64,000 nt of DNA, taken from positions 186,001 to 250,000 of the forward strand of contig NZ_QMEM01000007.1 in assembly GCF_003390915.1 (NCBI RefSeq). Reading direction: 5' to 3'. The translations under genes and the position numbers were made by a program. This DNA is from Lewinella sp. IMCC34183 (lineage in GTDB: Bacteria; Bacteroidota; Bacteroidia; Chitinophagales; Saprospiraceae). Positions 17,259 through 24,431 of the stretch are shown here, piece by piece. Numbering within the stretch: the first letter of the stretch is position 1; each line of letters opens with the position of its first letter. The notes under the pieces were generated by a model. The model was not told the DNA's origin, searched no databases, and was given only the letters and a program-made list of their open reading frames with translations.

Positions 17259-18125
17259 CTAAGCCGCAACCACTCTAAAGTAGAAATTCTCGTTGGCAAT
17301 TTCGTAGGATTCCGGGCTCTGGTAACCCAGGCTCCGGTGGGGTCGATCGTAGTTGTAGGTCAGTGACCACTGCTGGAGCTGGTCGTTGAGCTCATCCAGA
17401 CTAGCGAACCAGCACTGATTCAAGCACTCAACCCGCAGCGTCTTGTTAAGGCGCTCGATCAGCCCGTTCTGGCTTGGCTTGCCGGGTTGGATGTGTTTGA
17501 GTTCGATAGCGTGGTCTGCGGCCCACTGCCGTAATTGATGACTGATGAACTCCGGGCCGTTGTCACACCGTATGTAAGCGGGGCACCCGCGGACTCCCAG
17601 TAATTGATCCAGTACTTCGATCAGCTTACGCGCCGAGATACTGGGATAAGCCTCCGTCCACAGCGCCTTGCGGGAACCTTCGTCCATCACGTTGATGATC
17701 CGCACCGGCTGTTGCTGCGGACCGACCACCCAATCGCTGACAAAATCCATCGCCCAGCCCTCGTTGATCCCGTCGGGAGGCAACAGTTCCCGGTATTCCA
17801 GCCGGATCCGGGCGCGCTTGGGTGGTAAGCGTAGGTGAAGTCCCGATGCGGTCCAGATCCGGTAGACCCGTTTATGATTGATGACGTGGCCCTGATTACG
17901 CAGGTAGTAAAAGATCATCCAGAAGCCCCAGGCCAGGAAGCGTTGGGCGGTACGCTCCAGTAAATCCTGCAACTCCCAGTCCCGCTCTTCGAAGCGAAAG
18001 CCCAGGCGGCGGTGATGGTAGGTCTGGCGGCGAAAGCCCAGGACGCGGCAGTTGCGGCGCACACTTTGCCGACGCTGCTGCCTGATCTGATCGATCATTG
18101 CTTCTTGGCGTCCTGGGCTTGCCAC
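17259..18125 (-). CDS. IS3-family transposase OrfB (DDE integrase domain)
   Basis: Catalytic half of the transposase, 288 residues from a GTG at 18125. It is probably made mainly as a fusion with OrfA by -1 frameshifting. The N-terminal HTH_21-like part (FLAWGFWMIFYYLRNQGHVI, NHKRVYRIW) precedes the rve integrase core. The DDE triad is visible as Asp in WAMDFVSDWV, Asp in AYIRCDNGPEF and Glu in GKPSQNGLIERLNKTLR. The ending YNYDRPHRSLGYQSP is family-typical. The stop codon lies inside the terminal inverted repeat. It would cut and join the ends of the element. Confidence 0.92.
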   Translation of the reverse strand: MASPGRQEAMIDQIRQQRRQSVRRNCRVLGFRRQTYHHRRLGFRFEERDWELQDLLERTAQRFLAWGFWMIFYYLRNQGHVINHKRVYRIWTASGLHLRLPPKRARIRLEYRELLPPDGINEGWAMDFVSDWVVGPQQQPVRIINVMDEGSRKALWTEAYPSISARKLIEVLDQLLGVRGCPAYIRCDNGPEFISHQLRQWAADHAIELKHIQPGKPSQNGLIERLNKTLRVECLNQCWFASLDELNDQLQQWSLTYNYDRPHRSLGYQSPESYEIANENFYFRVVAA

Positions 18126-18391
18126 TTTTTTAGCATGGCATAACCATCTGACAGGATGCCGTGATCAATACTGAGTTCGGCGTACATCTTCTTCAGCCGG
18201 GCGTTCTCCGCCTCCAGCTGCTTGAGCCGGCGCTTCGTCTCATCGGCCTCCTCGGCCTGTTCCTTCTTCCACTTGTAGAAGGTAGCCGCGCTGATCTGAT
18301 GCTGGCGACAGAGATCGGCTACGCTGGTCCCGGCGTCGTGCCGGGCCAAGATCTCAAGCCTCTGGGTGGGGGTAAACTTACTTTTCCGCAT
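18095..18391 (-). CDS. IS3-family OrfA (helix-turn-helix, leucine zipper)
   Basis: DNA-binding protein of 98 residues. The HTH_Tnp_1 region is FTPTQRLEILARHDAGTSVA, DLCRQHQISAATFYKWKKEQ, followed by a leucine-zipper-like helix (TKRRLKQLEAENARLKKMYA). It overlaps orfB by 31 nt, with orfB in the -1 frame. It should recognise the inverted repeats and regulate transposition. Confidence 0.92.
   Translation of the reverse strand: MRKSKFTPTQRLEILARHDAGTSVADLCRQHQISAATFYKWKKEQAEEADETKRRLKQLEAENARLKKMYAELSIDHGILSDGYAMLKKWQAQDAKKQ
18125..18131 (-). promoter_or_regulatory. Programmed -1 frameshift slippery heptamer (A AAA AAG)
   Basis: Near the 3' end of orfA the minus strand reads CTA AAA AAG TGG in the orfA frame. 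The A-AAA-AAG heptamer is the classic -1 slippery sequence used by many IS3 elements and dnaX. Slipping here enters the orfB frame, which is open across this point, and would give an OrfAB fusion. Confidence 0.75.
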
Positions 18392-18470
18392 GGTAAAACC
18401 ACTTTTGACGGGTGAACTAATTTAGGGTTAGTTCTACTTTTGGATGGTTGCTCTTTTGGGGAAGCGTACA

Positions 18471-19032
18471 CGCCATCGTCAAGCCGGCGGTGAGCCTTTT
18501 CGGTGTCGAAGGCAGCTTTTTAAATTGTTCTACTGTTGGTCGAGGTATAAATGTTGGCTGGTAAGCCGGCCTGCGGTGGCGCACCCAATAGGCGCGCAAT
18601 TAATTAACCGATGCGCAGCACCATTCCGCACAAAGTACGCACCATCTCCACGTGCGCCTTTTCCCTATCCGCACCATTGAACGGTTGCAACAATAGGTGG
18701 GTGACGGGTACCCACCGAGTTGACGGGTACACGCACCCCGTCCGTGCGTATGCGCAACTGGACGGCACGCCTGGTACCAAGTCAACGGGTTCGGTCAGCC
18801 CGAAAGGCAACCGAAGGTAAGAACATGAAACCACTACATGCGATGCGCCTCCTACCGCTGACAAGACCTAGCAGCGGATCCGGGAAACCGAATAATTCCC
18901 CTATACTTCAACCAGCAACCAACAACTCGTAACCAGCAACTCGTAACCAGCAACCAACAGCCAGCAACCAACGCCCATTCCCCACCACGATTAACCCCTG
19001 CACCCGCGCACCCGCCCTATACTTACCCGACC
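18471..19032. other. Noncoding stretch between IS3 element and creatininase gene
   Basis: About 560 bp. It contains a hairpin GGTGGGT/ACCCACC at 18696-18716, two copies of TGACGGGTAC (18702 and 18721) and a low-complexity tandem repeat at 18909-18972. No credible gene is seen. Sequence matching the lost half of the IS630 transposase was looked for directly after 18470 and not found. Confidence 0.4.
18909..18972. repeat. Low-complexity tandem repeat of AACCAGC/AACTCGT words
   Basis: About 64 bp built from short variants of the unit (GT)AACCAGC and AACAACTCGT, such as CAACTCGTAACCAGCAACTC. The unit is imperfect and has no spacers. It lies 60 bp before the creatininase start, in a position that could affect its transcription or end upstream transcription. 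A related array of GTAGC/GCTAC words lies at 35,304-35,411. Confidence 0.7.
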
Positions 19033-19803
19033 ATGTCAAACATCCGCCCCTACCTATTAGCCGAAACCAACTGGAAGCACCTGAAGGACGAGACCATCGA
19101 CCTGGCCGTGCTGCCGTGGGGGGCCACCGAGGCCCACAACTACCACCTGCCGTACGGCACCGACAACTTCGAGGCCGACGGCCTGGCCACCGAGGCCGCC
19201 CGCCTGGCTTGGGAGCGGGGCAGCAAGGTGATCGTGCTGCCGGCCATCCCCTTCGGGATCAATACCGGACAGACGGACATTTACCTCGACATCAACCTGA
19301 ACCCCTCCACCCAGCTGGCGATCTTGCGGGACGTGATCCGTACCCTCGACCGGCAGGGCATCAAGAAGCTGCTCGTCTTCAACAGCCACGGGGGCAATAG
19401 CTTCAAGGTGCTGCTGAAGGAACTCGGCCTGGAGTTCCCGGAGATGTTCCTGTGTACCTCCAACTGGTTTCAGTCGGTGGACAAGACGGAGTACTTCGCG
19501 GAGGCCGGCGACCACGCCGATGAGATGGAGACCAGCCTGGTGATGCACCTGCGGCCGGAACTGGTGCTGCCCCTGGGGGAGGCAGGCCCGGGAACCGAAA
19601 AGAAGCACGTGATCAAGGCCTTCGAAGAGGGATGGGTCGCCCACGAGCGGCGGTGGTCGCAGGTGACCGACGACACCGGGATCGGCGATCCACGGCAGGC
19701 GAGCGCGGCGAAGGGGGAGCGGTTTTTCCACGACGTGGCGGGTAAATTCGCCGACCTCTTCGTGGAACTGGCCTCGCTGGACGTAAATACTATGTATCGC
19801 TAG
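19033..19803 (+). CDS. Creatininase family amidohydrolase
   Basis: Metal-dependent amidohydrolase-fold protein of 256 residues. Conserved metal-binding residues are visible: PWGATEAHNYHLPYGTDNF near residues 28-46 (Glu33, His35 and/or His38, Asp44), VFNSHGGNS near 115-123, and GDHADEMETSLV near 158. The family covers creatinine amidohydrolase, MftE-like peptidases and pyrimidine-degradation enzymes, so the substrate is open. No signal peptide, thus cytoplasmic. A weak -7-like TATACTTA lies 7 nt before the ATG. Confidence 0.9.
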   Translation: MSNIRPYLLAETNWKHLKDETIDLAVLPWGATEAHNYHLPYGTDNFEADGLATEAARLAWERGSKVIVLPAIPFGINTGQTDIYLDINLNPSTQLAILRDVIRTLDRQGIKKLLVFNSHGGNSFKVLLKELGLEFPEMFLCTSNWFQSVDKTEYFAEAGDHADEMETSLVMHLRPELVLPLGEAGPGTEKKHVIKAFEEGWVAHERRWSQVTDDTGIGDPRQASAAKGERFFHDVAGKFADLFVELASLDVNTMYR

Positions 19804-19851
19804 CTGGGATTCAGGGTGGTATGGTGCAGGGCGGATATTGATATAGACCAT

Positions 19852-19859
19852 TACATTTG
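19852..19859 (+). promoter_or_regulatory. TAnnTTTG -7 element
   Basis: TACATTTG matches the Bacteroidota -7 consensus exactly and lies 35 nt before the ATG at 19895. It supports transcription of the small membrane-protein gene. The -33 box is not clear. Confidence 0.4.
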
Positions 19860-19894
19860 CGATTCCTGTTGCCTTTGCTTTAGACTACCCTCTC

Positions 19895-20104
19895 ATGACT
19901 ATCAAACGAATCTCTCAGTGCCTGTGCCTTTTGGGCGGCCTCCTCGAGCTACTCTCTGCTTTTCTGGAATTCAGTTCTACCGATAACCTAGTGCTGGGTA
20001 GCTACCTTTCGTGCGTGGCCCTGTTGGCTCTGGTGGCGGGGTTCTCCGGCTTCTTTCTTGACTTCCGCCGCGAATTTTTTGAGCGTCGGTCTGCCCGCTC
20101 GTGA
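19895..20104 (+). CDS. Small two-helix membrane protein
   Basis: Protein of 69 residues with two predicted membrane helices (ISQCLCLLGGLLELLSAFLE and YLSCVALLALVAGFSGFFLD) and a short basic tail (FRREFFERRSARS). No family is recognised. It has a good -7 element upstream and lies before a long repeat-rich noncoding stretch. Short length keeps confidence moderate. Confidence 0.5.
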   Translation: MTIKRISQCLCLLGGLLELLSAFLEFSSTDNLVLGSYLSCVALLALVAGFSGFFLDFRREFFERRSARS

Positions 20105-20146
20105 TGGGTTGGGGGCTTTGGGACTATATCTTTTGGGTTTCGGTGG

Positions 20147-20212
20147 GGTAGGTTTCACACAGATCTACTACTGCGACGCAGAGGCGCTGCGCTTCAGTAC
20201 AGATTTTCGCGG
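20147..20212 (+). repeat. Dispersed intergenic repeat, copy 1
   Basis: Shares GTAGGTTTCAC with copy 4 (20970) and the block GCAGAGGCGCTGCGCTTCAG with copy 3 (20511). It ends in CAGATTTTCGCGG, a word common to the family. Confidence 0.6.
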
Positions 20213-20239
20213 TACTAATGCATATGCGCGCGGCACGAT

Positions 20240-20361
20240 CTTCTGATCCATTTCTATCCAGGGAAAAGAACGAAGAGCGGTGGGACAGTTTTACCGCAGA
20301 TAGCCTGCGGCACACACGGATTCGCTGCGCTCGGTCGCGGATTAACGCAGATTTTCCCGCA
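20240..20361 (+). repeat. Dispersed intergenic repeat, copy 2 (composite)
   Basis: Starts with TCTATCCAGGGAAAAGAACG, then after a spacer AGCCTGCGGCACACACGG, ATTCGCTGCGC, and finally ATTAACGCAGATTTTCCCGC. The same order of blocks occurs at 20909-21050, so the two are diverged duplicates of a unit about 120 bp long. Confidence 0.65.
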
Positions 20362-20510
20362 TGCCGGTAGCATAGTAATAAGATGGCTGTCGCTGCGCAA
20401 TACAGCACAACGCGCGAAAATCTGTGGGAATCCGCGCCTTGAATCCGCGAAAATCTATGTTAACCTTTACGAGCCGCAGGCGAGCAAAAGCCCCCGCGCA
20501 TCTGAAACAA

Positions 20511-20581
20511 AGTTTAACACAGAGCGCCTGCGGCGGCACAGAGGCGCTGCGCTTCAGTATAGATCTTCGCAGATTCCCGCA
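20511..20581 (+). repeat. Dispersed intergenic repeat, copy 3
   Basis: Contains ACAGAGCGCCTGCGGCGGCA, then CAGAGGCGCTGCGCTTCAGT and ATAGATCTTCGCAGATTCCC. It combines the CGCCTGCGGC block of copies 2 and 4 with the CGCTGCGCTTCAG block of copy 1. Confidence 0.6.
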
Positions 20582-20908
20582 GGGCTGATGCAGGATTACG
20601 CAGAGCGGGCCCGACCTACGGTGTGGCCACGGGAACTGTTGTCGTCGACTTACTTGATACTGCGAGTAGTACCAATTGGTACGCGTCAACACAGGCAGAC
20701 AAGGGGTCGGAGCAACCGCCCTTGCGAACGCCCGGGAGCCGGGCCGCGAACCGGCGTGAAGAAACCTACACTGTCTGAGCCGGTATGAATAATGAGGTCC
20801 CCAATGTTCATCAGTCGAGAACGTGTATCATCGGAGGGTATACCGCCAACGCGAGTTTGTAGGTTTTAGCCGGTTCGGGGTTCGGAGCCCGATCAGGCGG
20901 GCGCAGAG

Positions 20909-21050
20909 GCTTGATCTTTTGGTTCTTTTCTATCAAGAGAAAAGAACGAAGGGGACGGGTTTCCGGTGAAGTAGGTTTCACCCAGAGCGCCTGCGGCTGA
21001 CACGTATTCGCTGCGCCCGGACACACCGATCAACGCAGATTTTCCCGCAC
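20909..21050 (+). repeat. Dispersed intergenic repeat, copy 4 (composite, with palindrome)
   Basis: A perfect 10-bp stem GTTCTTTTCT/AGAAAAGAAC with a 6-nt loop (20922-20947) is followed by GTAGGTTTCACCCAGAGCGC, CTGCGGCTGACACG, ATTCGCTGCGC and AACGCAGATTTTCCCGCA. It ends 3 bp before the stop of the GH43 gene. The stem is REP-like rather than a standard terminator, because no T-run follows on either side. Confidence 0.65.
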
Positions 21051-21053
21051 CGC

Positions 21054-22052
21054 CTATTCAGCGGGCGCAACGGACGGATAGGGAAGCAACACCCCATCCG
21101 CTACCGGCACGCCGAACCGGGGGATATTATTCTCCCAGAAGAAGGGCTGCATCTTGACGTAGCGGGCCGACCAGCCGCCGCCGGGCGCGGGCACGGCGTG
21201 GTAGACGATCCAGTTCTGCCCGCCAATACGGGTGAAGGAGCAGTGGCCGGGACTGACTACGCCTTCCGTGCCCTCGAAGACGGGGTCGGGTGCCTTGGTC
21301 CACGCCGCCGCGTCGAGGGGGTCGTCGCCGGTAAGCGTAAGCCGGCCGAGGCAGTAGTAATCGGACCAACTGCCGCTGGCCGAATAAATGATGTGGGTAG
21401 TACCGTCGCGCTGGAGGATTTGCGGCCCCTCGTTGATGGTGGGCAGCTCGGCGGAGGAGCCACGCTTTTCCCACGCCCGGTCGGGACGGGAAATGAGTAC
21501 GCGCTCCGAGGCGATCGCCGTGGGGGAAGACATCTCCGCGATGTAGATATTCTGACTGACGTTGGCGTCGCCCGCCCATCCCGACCAGACAAAGTACCGC
21601 TTGCCGCCGTGCTCCAGGACGGTGCCGTCGATGGCCCACTTGTCAGAGGGGTCGCTGACCTTGCCCGCGTAGCGGAAAGGTCCGGCCAGGGAATCCGCGG
21701 CGGAGACCAACACGTGCATCCGGTGGGTGGCGTTATTGCCGTCGTCGGCGGCTACATAGACGTACCAGCGGTCGTCGATATGGTGCAGCTCGGGCGCCCA
21801 CAGCTCGTGGCTATAGGCGGTACCCTCCGGGGGCGTCCAGAGCCTGGTGGCGGGCGCACCGGCCAACTCGCGCACGTCGGTGGCGGAACGCACCCAGATG
21901 GATCCCCCGCGGGAGTAGCAGTAGTGGTACTGGTCACCGTCCTGGACGATCCAGGGATCGGCCCCCTTTTCCAGCAGGGGGTTGGCGAAGCTGCCGGGCG
22001 GCTGGGCCGGAAGGAGAGAAGCGGCGAATAAGAGTAAGAGCAGAAGCGGCAT
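21054..22052 (-). CDS. Glycoside hydrolase family 43 protein
   Basis: Exported five-bladed propeller glycosidase of 332 residues. The ATG at 22052 gives a signal peptide (MPLLLLLLFAASLLPAQ). The three GH43 acids can be placed: Asp32 in KGADPWIVQDGD (general base), the Asp of KWAIDGTVLEH near residue 140 (pKa modulator) and the Glu of PTINEGPQILQRDG near 206 (general acid). SHELWAPELHHIDDRWYVYV is also typical. Members cleave arabinan, xylan or arabinoxylan side chains. The exact specificity is not visible. It probably acts in the periplasm or outside on plant or algal polysaccharide. No SusC/SusD pair is adjacent. Confidence 0.9.
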   Translation of the reverse strand: MPLLLLLLFAASLLPAQPPGSFANPLLEKGADPWIVQDGDQYHYCYSRGGSIWVRSATDVRELAGAPATRLWTPPEGTAYSHELWAPELHHIDDRWYVYVAADDGNNATHRMHVLVSAADSLAGPFRYAGKVSDPSDKWAIDGTVLEHGGKRYFVWSGWAGDANVSQNIYIAEMSSPTAIASERVLISRPDRAWEKRGSSAELPTINEGPQILQRDGTTHIIYSASGSWSDYYCLGRLTLTGDDPLDAAAWTKAPDPVFEGTEGVVSPGHCSFTRIGGQNWIVYHAVPAPGGGWSARYVKMQPFFWENNIPRFGVPVADGVLLPYPSVAPAE

Positions 22053-22106
22053 TGCGGACAAAGGACGGTGGGAGGGGAAGGTAGGGGTCTCCGGCCGTCC
22101 GTCACC

Positions 22107-22601
22107 CTACCAGCTCAAAAAGTGGTGCTGAATGCCCTCGGCGCGCAGCCAGGTGCCGCGGACGCGGTACAGGTGGAAAACGTAGGGAAACAGTATCAGC
22201 AGCTCGGGGCGGAACCCGGCGGCCGGCGCGGCGGGCAGGATGCCGTTGCCGCTCATTACCAGCAGACAGATCACGATGCCGAACAGGCCGTCCAGCAGGG
22301 CCACGTCCATTCCCCAGGTCTCCTCGTTGTAGAGACCGAAGGCGGCTATCCCCTTCAGAAAGAACAGGCCCAGCACCAGCAGGGCACCCGGATGGTACAG
22401 GGTTTCCTGCCCCCCGACGCCGTAGAGCGACAGCGGTACCGACACCCCGTGGGCATGCAGGAACAAGAGCGCCGGCGCTAGTAGTCCGGCAAAGAGGAAG
22501 CAGTAGGTAAAGGCGCGTACGTAAGCGGGCAACAGGTCCCAGCGGCGGTCGGGTGCGGTCTCCGGCGGGGCCGGATAGCGGGCGGTAGAGAAAAGGGGCA
22601 C
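22107..22601 (-). CDS. Multipass membrane protein of unknown function
   Basis: About 164 residues from a GTG at 22601. The frame is open to 22673 and the true start is uncertain. Four membrane helices are predicted (FTYCFLFAGLLAPALLFLHA, GALLVLGLFFLKGIAAFGLY, VALLDGLFGIVICLLVMSGN, LLILFPYVFHLYRVRG). I do not recognise the family. It is divergent from the methyltransferase gene and ends 55 bp after the start of the GH43 gene on the same strand. Confidence 0.6.
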   Translation of the reverse strand: MPLFSTARYPAPPETAPDRRWDLLPAYVRAFTYCFLFAGLLAPALLFLHAHGVSVPLSLYGVGGQETLYHPGALLVLGLFFLKGIAAFGLYNEETWGMDVALLDGLFGIVICLLVMSGNGILPAAPAAGFRPELLILFPYVFHLYRVRGTWLRAEGIQHHFLSW

Positions 22602-22757
22602 GGGAAAAGAGTTATGGGTGGTGTAATTCTTAGACAGGAGGGTAACGGGCCAACGACAACGAATAACCCGCACCTACCGTTTTTTAACAAAGGTTGTTTC
22701 GGTTTTTCCGCACTATTCGATACATAGTAAACCCGATATATCGACGGGGAATGCCCC

Positions 22758-22765
22758 TATCTTGG
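22758..22765 (+). promoter_or_regulatory. -7-like element 5 nt before ATG
   Basis: TATCTTGG, one mismatch from TAnnTTTG, ends 5 nt before the ATG at 22771. The spacing would give a leaderless transcript. It is one of five similar cases in this window. Confidence 0.35.
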
Positions 22766-22770
22766 GCTCC

Positions 22771-23232
22771 ATGAAGTGGCTCATTCCCCCCGTTCTCTGC
22801 GTCGGTTGCCTGGCGGGCATGGTGGTGCTCGATCGCTGGCTGCCCCTGGCCCGCCCCCTGGCGGTCCTTCGGTGGCTCGGCCTGGCACTACTGGTGGCCG
22901 GGGTACTGCTCATCGTGACGGTAGGCCTGCTGCTGCTCCGCTACCGGACGGAAATTCACACCTTCGGCGAGCCGCGGAGGCTGGTCACGGGAGGCCCGTT
23001 TCGCTTTTCCCGCAATCCGATCTACCTCGGCTTCGTCGTGAGCCTGCTGGGGGCCTGGTGCTACCTGGGCAGCGTGTCGCCCCTGCTCGGCGTGGTCGCC
23101 TTCTTTCTGGCCGCCAATTACTGGTACATACCCTTCGAGGAGGAGCGGCTGCTGGAGGCTTTCGGGGAGGCGTACCGTACGTACCAGCGCCGCGTGGCCC
23201 GCTGGCTGGGCCCGGGAATCAGTCGAAGTTGA
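22771..23232 (+). CDS. Isoprenylcysteine carboxyl methyltransferase-like (ICMT/PEMT family) membrane protein
   Basis: Membrane protein of 153 residues with four predicted helices. The C-terminal half has the ICMT/PEMT signature: LVTGGPFRFSRNPIYLGFVV (the RNPxY SAM-binding segment) and EEERLLEAFGEAYRTYQRRV (the paired Glu and Tyr motif). These enzymes methylate lipids or prenylated substrates using S-adenosylmethionine. The bacterial substrate is unknown. The ATG at 22771 is chosen over a TTG three codons upstream because a -7-like element sits 5 nt before it. Its tail overlaps the convergent M23 gene by 14 nt. Confidence 0.88.
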   Translation: MKWLIPPVLCVGCLAGMVVLDRWLPLARPLAVLRWLGLALLVAGVLLIVTVGLLLLRYRTEIHTFGEPRRLVTGGPFRFSRNPIYLGFVVSLLGAWCYLGSVSPLLGVVAFFLAANYWYIPFEEERLLEAFGEAYRTYQRRVARWLGPGISRS

Positions 23233-24367
23233 CATAGCCCGTCTCGCCCCGCCCGGTGCGGATGCGGTAGAAACGGCCGGTAGCCCCCAGCACGGTGACC
23301 GGCTCGGTATTCTCGAGTTGCCGGATCACCACCTCCCGGCGGCTCTCCGGGCGCACGCGCAGGTAGTGGCGCCCGCGGGCCGGCACGGCATCGGGCACGG
23401 CGGCGGAGGTGATAGGGTACACGGCGGGCGCGGGTGCGGCGTCCGGCCGTAGGAGGTAAGGCCACGGGTCGCGGGCCCCGTTGCGGTAAATACCGAAGTG
23501 TAGATGGGCGGGGGTCGTCCGGGCGTTGCCGGTGTTGCCGACCAGGCCGATGGTGTCGCCCCGGCTGACGTTTTGCCCGTCCCGTACGAGCTGCCGGTCG
23601 AGGTGGGCGTAGTAGTACGAGAGATTGCGCCCCTCGGCGTCCAGCAGCCAGATCGTCTTGCCGCCCAGGCCGCCATCCCTGACGGAGGACACCCGCCCGT
23701 CCGCTACCGCCACCAGCGGCGTGCCCCGCGGCGCGAAGATGTCGTTGCCCTCGTGCCGGCGCCCCCCGGAGCGGGCGTCGCCCCAGAAGGACTGCACGTC
23801 GCCCTGGTCGTGACCGGCCACGGGGAAGGTAAGGATAGGATCGGTACGCAGCTCCACAGTGTAGGTACCTCCGTCGGCGGGGCCGGACTGAAGCAACAAT
23901 AGCAATTCTTCCCCCTGCGGCAACTCGGTTTCGTAGTAGAGCCCCGTTTCCCGCATATCCCACCGCAGGATGGCGTCGTCCGGATCGATACGGCCGGTGT
24001 CCGGTACGGTGAAGAGTTCCCCGAAGACCGGTGCCGGACCACCGTCAACCTGCACCGTCAGTCGCCGGCCGGGCGGCAGCAGGAGACGGTAGGAGAGGGC
24101 GGTCAGTGACGCATCCGGCGCGTAGCGAACGACCTCCCGATAGGGCAGAGAAACGGACAGGCTATCGTCCAGCGCGCTCCGGTAGGCGGCCTCCCAGGAA
24201 GCGCACAGGTCCTCCGCCGCCCGCCCCTCGAAGCGGTTCCGCGCGAAGGTTTCCCGCGGCGTACGAGGCACGACGATGTCCTCCACCCGGTCGACCACGC
24301 CGCGGAACGTCCGCTTACAGGACGCTACGCTAAGCAGGATCAGCAGGGGTAAAAGGTATCGGATCAT
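23219..24367 (-). CDS. M23 family (LytM) metallopeptidase lipoprotein with SH3-like domain
   Basis: Lipoprotein of 382 residues. The start at 24367 gives MIRYLLPLLILLSVASC with the lipobox Cys at 17. Residues about 40-190 form an unrecognised beta-rich region (RLTVQVDGGPAPVFGEL). The LytM zinc site is visible: RRHEGNDIFAPRGTPLVAVA supplies His and Asp, and TPAHLHFGIYRNG supplies the H-x-H. The C-terminus resembles a bacterial SH3 domain (LENTEPVTVLGATGRFYRIR). It probably cuts peptidoglycan cross-links or regulates another hydrolase from the outer-membrane side. The zinc ligands look complete. Confidence 0.9.
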   Translation of the reverse strand: MIRYLLPLLILLSVASCKRTFRGVVDRVEDIVVPRTPRETFARNRFEGRAAEDLCASWEAAYRSALDDSLSVSLPYREVVRYAPDASLTALSYRLLLPPGRRLTVQVDGGPAPVFGELFTVPDTGRIDPDDAILRWDMRETGLYYETELPQGEELLLLLQSGPADGGTYTVELRTDPILTFPVAGHDQGDVQSFWGDARSGGRRHEGNDIFAPRGTPLVAVADGRVSSVRDGGLGGKTIWLLDAEGRNLSYYYAHLDRQLVRDGQNVSRGDTIGLVGNTGNARTTPAHLHFGIYRNGARDPWPYLLRPDAAPAPAVYPITSAAVPDAVPARGRHYLRVRPESRREVVIRQLENTEPVTVLGATGRFYRIRTGRGETGYVNFD

Positions 24368-24431
24368 ACCCCGCAAACAAGCGACCGGCAGCGGGGATGC
24401 TACTTAAGGCTTTTTTAACCGGGGAACACGG

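Larger units (their letters stand above)
17247..18470 (-). mobile_element. Complete IS3-family insertion sequence (1,224 bp)
   Basis: The element carries orfA and orfB on the minus strand and is bounded by imperfect inverted repeats of about 40 bp. Both ends begin TGTACGCTTCCCC reading inward (low end from 17247, high end from 18470), and further matching blocks GCAACCA and AAAGTAGAA follow, about 33 of 40 positions in all. Ends of the form TG...CA are the IS3 pattern. The flanking triplets differ (ACC before, CGC after), so I see no target duplication. That suggests a deletion or recombination after insertion. Both genes look intact, so it could be active. Confidence 0.88.
20105..21053. other. 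Repeat-rich noncoding region
   Basis: About 950 bp with no credible gene. It holds four copies of a dispersed repeat family listed separately, an antisense-oriented set of its words (20411-20460), one REP-like palindrome at 20922-20947, and a perfect 14-bp palindrome GTACCAATTGGTAC at 20669-20682. Short frames here are made of repeat sequence and are not called. Confidence 0.6.

Noticed and set aside
18909-18972. Possible CRISPR array
   Set aside because: Units are 7-12 bp, imperfect and contiguous with no unique spacers, and no cas genes are nearby.
20342-20692. Short frame in the repeat region that starts after 20.3 kb
   Set aside because: It is made of dispersed repeat sequence and has no codon bias or motif.
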